DNA from: an uncultured Bacteroidales bacterium | GTDB taxonomy: Bacteria > Bacteroidota > Bacteroidia > Bacteroidales > Paludibacteraceae | DNA length: 6,425 nt | Assembly: GCA_900321775.1 (NCBI GenBank) | Contig: ONXE01000112.1 | Location: 1-6,425, forward strand | Reading direction: 5' to 3' | Part shown: positions 1-4,662 of the stretch, piece after piece | Layout of the letters: each line of letters opens with the position of its first letter | How positions within the stretch are numbered: the first letter of the stretch is position 1 | Position numbers and translations under genes: made by a program | The notes under the pieces: model-generated | The model's database searches: none | Told to the model about the DNA's origin: nothing | Seen by the model: the letters and a program-made list of their open reading frames with translations, nothing else

Positions 1-1
1 C

Positions 2-970
2 GGCACCTCGGCTTTCATAGGCGACGCCATCGAGCCCGTTATGCGAGGCATTTGGAAAAACGTACGCGCGGTGCCCACCACCGACCTCATTACCCACGCC
101 GAGTACCTGTTGGACGCAGATAAACCCCTGCTGCTCATCAGCTTCGCTCGCTCCGGTAACAGCCCCGAGTCGGTTGGCGCAGTGAACATCGCAAACCGCC
201 TCTGCAAGAACGTTGCACACATATATATCACCTGCAACAAGAACGGCAAACTGGCAGCCAACAGTGGTAAGGACAATATCCTTCTGCTCCTGCTTCCCGA
301 AGAGACCGACGACAAGTCGCTGGCTATGACCAGCAGTTTCTCCACGATGCTTCTCACCTGTCTCATGCTCGGTCATATCGACCATCTGGAGAACGACGCC
401 GACATGATCGAGAAGACCATCAAGAACGCCGAGGCCGTTATCGCCGACTACGAGCAACCCCTCCGCGCTATCGCCGAGCGTCCGTTCGAACGTGGTGTAT
501 TCCTGGGCTCGGGCGCACTGAAGGGTATAGCTGAAGAGTGCCACCTGAAACTGCAGGAGCTGACCGATGGTGCAGTAGTCTGCAAGTTCGACAGCTTCCT
601 CGGCTTCCGTCACGGACCCAAGGCTGTAGTGAACAGCAAGTCTATCGTTGTGTACCTGATGACCGACGAAGAGCAAATCATGCGCTACGAGCGTGATCTC
701 GTTCGACAAGTGGACGCCAACAACAAGCCCGTGGCGCAGGTGATTGTCATCTCCGGCAAAGAGCCCGGCATGCCCGAGGTGAAAGCCGACCTGGTAGTCA
801 AGATGCCGTTCTCCAAAGCGGAGACCGACTTCTACGGAATCGTACCTTACGTGCTCGTAGGCCAACTGCTGGGCTACTACGCTTCCCTCGCACACAACCT
901 CAACCCCGATGCTCCGTCGGTTAGTGGCAATATCCACCGCGTGGTAGAGGGCGTGACAATCTACGAGTAA
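2..970 (+). CDS. agaS: AgaS-family double-SIS sugar-phosphate isomerase/deaminase, 5' partial
   Basis: Cytosolic enzyme of the AgaS family, which in enterobacteria converts galactosamine-6-phosphate to tagatose-6-phosphate with release of ammonia. The frame is open to the left edge: 13 codons precede the first ATG (position 41) and encode GTSAFIGD, the phosphate-binding glycine motif of the first SIS domain. The ATG at 41 is therefore internal, and I estimate that about 60-70 residues are missing compared with the usual ~385. Counting from that ATG, visible landmarks are SFARSGNSPES (34-44), the second SIS motif LGSGALKG (155-162), LQELTDG with the conserved Glu173 (171-177), FRHGPK (189-194) and the family C-terminus PSVSGNIHRVVEGV (292-305). 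All match AgaS better than GlmS or other SIS proteins. It is followed after 38 bases by a KbaZ-like gene, the classic aga/kba partnership. The family call is firm; the exact substrate is inferred from the family. Confidence 0.93.
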   Translation, partial: GTSAFIGDAIEPVMRGIWKNVRAVPTTDLITHAEYLLDADKPLLLISFARSGNSPESVGAVNIANRLCKNVAHIYITCNKNGKLAANSGKDNILLLLLPEETDDKSLAMTSSFSTMLLTCLMLGHIDHLENDADMIEKTIKNAEAVIADYEQPLRAIAERPFERGVFLGSGALKGIAEECHLKLQELTDGAVVCKFDSFLGFRHGPKAVVNSKSIVVYLMTDEEQIMRYERDLVRQVDANNKPVAQVIVISGKEPGMPEVKADLVVKMPFSKAETDFYGIVPYVLVGQLLGYYASLAHNLNPDAPSVSGNIHRVVEGVTIYE

Positions 971-1008
971 GTTGAAAACTAAGATTTCAAAGTTGAAAGG
1001 ATAATACT
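971..1008 (+). promoter_or_regulatory. Leader of the kbaZ-like gene with SD-like AAAGGA
   Basis: This AT-rich 38-base spacer carries AAAGGA at 996-1001, seven bases before the ATG at 1009, which is a plausible Shine-Dalgarno site although Bacteroidetes rely on these weakly. The octamer AGTTGAAA occurs twice, at 970-977 and 991-998. TTGAAA (972-977) can also pair with TTTCAA (985-990) as a 6-bp stem with a 7-base loop. That stem is too weak and too U-poor to be a terminator. I see no promoter here, so the gene is probably read through from agaS. Confidence 0.35.
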
Positions 1009-2238
1009 ATGGCAAAGACAGAAAACATCCTCCGCGTAATGGAGGAACTCAAACAAAAAACCGGAGTACCCCGCACGCTTTTCGCAGCATGCCCCAACTC
1101 CTTGTCAGTAATCAAGGCATCGTTCCGCGCCGCCAAGCGTAACAACTCGCCTATCTATTTCGCTACCACTCTCAATCAGGTGGACTGCGACGGCGGTTAC
1201 ACCGGCATGACCCAGGCTGAGTTCACGAAGATTCTTGCACGCGAAGCCGCTGCCGTACACTATACCGGCCCCTATGTGGTGGCTATCGACCACGGCGGAC
1301 CGTGGCTCAAGGACAAGCAATCCATCGAACGCTGGGATACCGAGCGTGCTATGGAAGGTGTTAAGAAAAGCTACGAGGCTGCCATCCTCGCCGGATACGA
1401 CCTCATTCACGTCGATCCTACCGTGGATATCTTCCTGCCCAAAGGACAGATCATCGATATTCATGTAGTTGTAAAACGTACCGTTGAACTCATCCTCCAC
1501 GCCGAGAACTTCCGCAAAGCACACAACATCGCCCCCATCTCCTACGAGGTAGGTACGGAAGAGGTACACGGTGGCCTGGCTGACGAGAAGACTTTCGATA
1601 CCTTCCTTGAGGGCCTCAAAGCCGGTCTTCACGAGGTAGGTCTCGACGATATCTGGCCTTGCTTCATTGTAGGTAAGGTAGGTACCGACCTCCACACCAC
1701 GTTCTTCGACCCCGAAGTGGCACGCAAACTCACCGCCAAAGTGCGTCCTTACGGCAGCTACATCAAGGGTCACTACTCCGACGACGTGGAGAACCCCGAG
1801 GATTATCCAAAGGCAGGTATGGGTGCTGCCAACGTAGGCCCCGAGTTCACCATGAACGAGTATGACGCCCTGGCTGAACTGGAGGAAGAGGAGAAACGAC
1901 TCTTCGCCGAGGGCAAGGTGGCTCAGCTTAGCAATATGACACAGGTGCTCTGGCAGTGCGTTTACGAGTCCAACCGCTGGAAGAAATGGCTTCACGGCGA
2001 GGAAGTGGGCAAAGACCTCAAGGACTGCACGCCCGATCGTCAACTCTGGCTCGTCAAGACCGGTTGCCGCTATATCTGGCAGAAACCCGAAGCTCTGGTG
2101 GCTCGTCAGATGCTCTACGACAACCTCGGCCGTCTCGGCATTCAGGCAGAAGAAGTCGTCCTCATGCGCATTGAGCACAATATGGACAAGTACTATAATG
2201 CCTTCAACATCGTCAACCTGAACGACTACCTGAAATAA
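1009..2238 (+). CDS. kbaZ: Class II D-tagatose-bisphosphate aldolase non-catalytic subunit family (KbaZ/GatZ-like)
   Basis: A 409-residue cytosolic protein of the KbaZ/GatZ family, close to the ~420 residues of the enterobacterial members. In E. coli these proteins support the catalytic aldolase KbaY/GatY, which splits tagatose-1,6-bisphosphate into dihydroxyacetone phosphate and glyceraldehyde-3-phosphate. Visible family motifs are NQVDCDGGYTGMT (56-68), DHGGPW (94-99), IHVDPT (133-138), YEVGTEEVHGG (179-189), GHYSDD (254-259) and VGPEFT (276-281). The His, Asp and Glu residues in these motifs sit where a TIM-barrel metal site would be expected. The ATG start is supported by AAAGGA seven bases upstream. 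No KbaY/GatY gene lies in the window, so the assigned accessory role is uncertain. Some homologues are reported to act as 4-epimerases of tagatose/fructose phosphates, and that alternative fits a gene standing without an aldolase. Family confidence is high, reaction confidence moderate. Confidence 0.88.
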   Translation: MAKTENILRVMEELKQKTGVPRTLFAACPNSLSVIKASFRAAKRNNSPIYFATTLNQVDCDGGYTGMTQAEFTKILAREAAAVHYTGPYVVAIDHGGPWLKDKQSIERWDTERAMEGVKKSYEAAILAGYDLIHVDPTVDIFLPKGQIIDIHVVVKRTVELILHAENFRKAHNIAPISYEVGTEEVHGGLADEKTFDTFLEGLKAGLHEVGLDDIWPCFIVGKVGTDLHTTFFDPEVARKLTAKVRPYGSYIKGHYSDDVENPEDYPKAGMGAANVGPEFTMNEYDALAELEEEEKRLFAEGKVAQLSNMTQVLWQCVYESNRWKKWLHGEEVGKDLKDCTPDRQLWLVKTGCRYIWQKPEALVARQMLYDNLGRLGIQAEEVVLMRIEHNMDKYYNAFNIVNLNDYLK

Positions 2239-2268
2239 ATTGATTTGTTAATTGTTGATTGATTGGCT
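2239..2268 (+). promoter_or_regulatory. AT-rich leader before the esterase lipoprotein
   Basis: A 30-base spacer made mostly of T, A and G, with TTGATT at 2240-2245 and again at 2255-2260, running into an overlapping GATTGATTGG. It has no purine-rich Shine-Dalgarno and no well spaced Bacteroides promoter pair (TTTG near -33 with TAnnTTTG near -7). It resembles the AT-rich, unstructured leaders that many Bacteroidetes genes use for ribosome access. Its role is inferred from composition only. Confidence 0.25.
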
Positions 2269-3669
2269 ATGAAACGGTTTTACGTATTCATAATTGCCCT
2301 GTCGGTGATGGTCCTGGCCGCGTGTGGTGGTTGCAATCGCAACGTCACGCCCGACCCGGACTTCCCACCGGTGGACACGCCCGAAGTGGTAGTTGACCCG
2401 GACCTGTCCCTCATCGAGCAGACGGTCCTTGTCACTAACGATTGGATCTTCAGCGGCAAACCGTCAATCACCTTCCAGGTAAAGAACCCCAACGAGGCAT
2501 CGGTTCGGGTTGAGGCCAAGATGCGTATCTCAACCGACCAGAAGCAAGAAGTGGAGATTGTAACGGATAGCGTGGATATAGCAGGAAACAGTACGAAGGA
2601 GTTCGTCATGACCACTACCTCCGACTTGGCCCCTGGTTTCTACCGCGCCGTTTGCTGGGTGAACAACAAGACAGCTCGTTCGTTCTTCTTTGGCATCGAC
2701 CCCTTCGACATCGTCTCCGCGCCTGACAAACAGGCCGATTACGATGCATTCTGGACTACTACCAAGAACCAGTTGGCAGCCACTCCTATGGATGCGGTGC
2801 TAACGGAGATTACCGACCATAGTTCTGCCACCCGCAAGGTTTACCTGGTGGAGATGAAGTCCATCGCCGACGGCTTGACAGGCGACCCCGTCACCATTCG
2901 CGGCTATTACTGCGAACCCCAGGACGGACAGCAGCATCCCGTGATTATGCACTTCTACGGTTATGATACGCAGGGCAGCAAAAGCAAATGTGAGTGCCCC
3001 CAAGGTGGTACCTCGCAATACGCCGAGTTCTACCTGTCACATCGCGGACAGTACCTCAACAACCGTCCTGCCTCCACGAAGAACCCGGGTGTTACCGAGG
3101 ACTGCGTGAACATCTACGGCGACTGGTTTGCATATAATTTCGGCGACAAGGACGGCTACTACTATCGCGGTGCGTTTATGGACTGTGTGCGTGCGGTTGA
3201 TTTTATGGCTTCACGTCCCACCAGCGACATGACCCGTCTCTTCGCAGAAGGTTCCAGCCAGGGCGGTGCGCTCTCCTACGCAGCAGCTGCGCTCAGCAAT
3301 TATCCGTTCACGGCTATCGCACCCAACGTGGCTTTCCTGGGCGATTTTCCCGATTACTTCCAGATCGTGGGCTGGCCGGCTGAAACGGCCAAGCAATGTC
3401 AGAAGAAACTGGGCATGAGCGACGAGCAGATGTATGCTTTCCTCTCCTACTTCGACACCAAGAATCTGGCTACGCGCATCTCCTGCGCTGTGTTGGCTAC
3501 CAGCGGACTTCAGGACGGTACATGCCCTCCGCATACCAACCTCGCACCGTTTAACAACCTCTTGACAAGTCCGGAGAACAAGGAATATCACTTCTATCCC
3601 GAGATGCAACATGACTATCCGAAGAATTGGTATTCCATGATAATGAATTTCTTTAAAGAAAGAATGTAA
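2269..3669 (+). CDS. Lipoprotein acetyl xylan esterase / cephalosporin-C deacetylase-like esterase (CE7, AXE1)
   Basis: A 466-residue exported esterase expected to remove acetyl groups from sugars or oligosaccharides. The start is set at ATG 2269; a TTG six bases upstream is in frame but adds only two residues. Residues 1-18 form a lipoprotein signal ending in lipobox LAAC, with Cys19 lipidated, followed by an acidic, proline-rich tether (about 25-45). Residues about 45-145 look like an Ig-like beta domain absent from standard ~320-residue CE7 enzymes. The alpha/beta hydrolase begins near YDAFW (158-162). It carries RGQ (259-261), GSSQGG (328-333) with nucleophile Ser330, Asp416 in LQDGTCPP (414-421) and His448, completing the Ser-Asp-His triad. 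The usual CE7 HE motif is HD here (448-449). It lies between sugar-catabolic genes with short gaps, suggesting a glycan-derived substrate. The substrate cannot be read from the sequence. Confidence 0.9.
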   Translation: MKRFYVFIIALSVMVLAACGGCNRNVTPDPDFPPVDTPEVVVDPDLSLIEQTVLVTNDWIFSGKPSITFQVKNPNEASVRVEAKMRISTDQKQEVEIVTDSVDIAGNSTKEFVMTTTSDLAPGFYRAVCWVNNKTARSFFFGIDPFDIVSAPDKQADYDAFWTTTKNQLAATPMDAVLTEITDHSSATRKVYLVEMKSIADGLTGDPVTIRGYYCEPQDGQQHPVIMHFYGYDTQGSKSKCECPQGGTSQYAEFYLSHRGQYLNNRPASTKNPGVTEDCVNIYGDWFAYNFGDKDGYYYRGAFMDCVRAVDFMASRPTSDMTRLFAEGSSQGGALSYAAAALSNYPFTAIAPNVAFLGDFPDYFQIVGWPAETAKQCQKKLGMSDEQMYAFLSYFDTKNLATRISCAVLATSGLQDGTCPPHTNLAPFNNLLTSPENKEYHFYPEMQHDYPKNWYSMIMNFFKERM

Positions 3670-3683
3670 ATTTCCCAACCACC

Positions 3684-4628
3684 ATGAAACAGTTTGATAT
3701 TATTGCTTTAGGCGAACTCAACGTAGACCTCATCCTCAATCAGATTGAAGGTCAGCCCGAAATAGGCAAGGAGAAGTTTGCCAAACAGATGACCCTCACC
3801 CTCGGCAGTTCCACGGCTATCTTTGCCGCCAACGCAGCTGCACTCGGGGCTAAAGTGGCTTTCTGCGGTATGATAGGCAATGACAGCTTTGGCGACCTGG
3901 TTGAGACAAGCCTGCAAAAAAAAGGCGTCAACACCGGTTTCCTCATTCGTCAGGACAAGTACGCCACAGGCGCTACTATCTGTATGAGTTACGACGAAGA
4001 CCGTGCCAACCTCACCTACCAGGGCGCGATGGACTATATGACCTTGGGCGATATCAGCCCCTATGTCTTCACCGAAACCAAGCACATCCATATCTCCTCC
4101 ATCTTTATGCAGAGCGGCGTCAAACGCGACCTGATGAAGATTCTCACTCTCTGCAAAGAGAACGGCGTAACCACGTCTTTGGATACGCAGTGGGATCCCG
4201 TGGAGCAGTGGGACCTCGACTACAAAACAGTTCTCCCGATGCTCACCGTCTTCATGCCCAATGAGACCGAGCTCAAGTTCCTCACCCATAGCGCAACCCT
4301 CGAGGAGGCCGTTGAGAAGATTCGTCCGTACGTCAATGCAGCAGTCATCAAGTGCGGCAGCCGAGGCTCGCTTCTGATGCGCAAAGGTATGCCCGACCGC
4401 ATGCAGGCAGCGCTTCTCAACAAGCATGTGGTGGACTGCATCGGAGCAGGTGACTCCTTCAACTCCGGCTTCATCACCCGTTTGGCTGCTGGCGACCCGC
4501 TTGACGTTTGCCAGCAATACGGTAACATGACCGGAGCTGTCAACACTACCGCCGCCGGAGGTACTACGGCTTTCACCTCTCGCGAGGACGTAGAGAAGAT
4601 AGGACGCGAGAAATTCGGCTGGAGCTAA
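3684..4628 (+). CDS. PfkB-family carbohydrate kinase, candidate tagatose-6-phosphate kinase
   Basis: A 314-residue cytosolic ribokinase-fold sugar kinase transferring phosphate from ATP to a sugar or sugar phosphate; the length is typical. The N-terminal beta strand and substrate Asp are in ALGELNVD (8-15). The first signature region is TLGSSTAIFAANAAALG (39-55), followed by GMIGNDSFG (62-70), the ATP-side PNETE (192-196) and the second signature DCIGAGDSFNSGF (251-263). Within the last, GAGD (254-257) forms the anion hole and Asp257 is the expected catalytic base. The first signature has G-S-S where many members have G-G. The gene starts 14 bases after the esterase stop, with a CACC-rich spacer and no Shine-Dalgarno. 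Next to AgaS and a KbaZ-like protein, tagatose-6-phosphate is the natural substrate guess. Fructokinase, ketodeoxygluconate kinase or another PfkB specificity cannot be excluded. Confidence 0.9.
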   Translation: MKQFDIIALGELNVDLILNQIEGQPEIGKEKFAKQMTLTLGSSTAIFAANAAALGAKVAFCGMIGNDSFGDLVETSLQKKGVNTGFLIRQDKYATGATICMSYDEDRANLTYQGAMDYMTLGDISPYVFTETKHIHISSIFMQSGVKRDLMKILTLCKENGVTTSLDTQWDPVEQWDLDYKTVLPMLTVFMPNETELKFLTHSATLEEAVEKIRPYVNAAVIKCGSRGSLLMRKGMPDRMQAALLNKHVVDCIGAGDSFNSGFITRLAAGDPLDVCQQYGNMTGAVNTTAAGGTTAFTSREDVEKIGREKFGWS

Positions 4629-4650
4629 CCTCCTGCCTGTTTCACAGCCC

Positions 4651-4656
4651 GAAGGA
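4651..4656 (+). promoter_or_regulatory. SD-like GAAGGA ahead of the beta-helix phosphoesterase
   Basis: GAAGGA sits six bases before ATG 4663 and supports that start over the ATG at 4658. The latter opens only a two-codon frame (ATG AAA TGA). The 34-base spacer otherwise holds no clear promoter or terminator, consistent with read-through from the kinase gene. Confidence 0.4.
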
Positions 4657-4662
4657 TATGAA

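Noticed and set aside
41..43. ATG at 41 as the true start of agaS
   Set aside because: The 13 codons upstream in frame encode the GTSAFIGD motif of the first SIS domain, so the gene begins left of the window.
1105..2178. Long minus-strand reading frame (357 codons) opposite the kbaZ-like gene
   Set aside because: It lies wholly opposite a gene with clear family motifs, and its translation shows no recognisable domain. It is a by-product of codon bias that avoids codons giving antisense stops.
2263..2265. TTG at 2263 as the start of the esterase
   Set aside because: It adds only two residues ahead of the ATG at 2269, from which a normal lipoprotein signal (MKR followed by a hydrophobic stretch) begins.
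3708..4517. Minus-strand reading frame (269 codons) opposite the PfkB kinase
   Set aside because: It is a shadow of a well-supported kinase gene, with no recognisable motif and no intergenic space for its own signals.
4621..4633. Possible hairpin GGAG / CTCC at the end of the kinase gene
   Set aside because: The stem has only four pairs, spans the stop codon and has no T run, so it is not a credible terminator.
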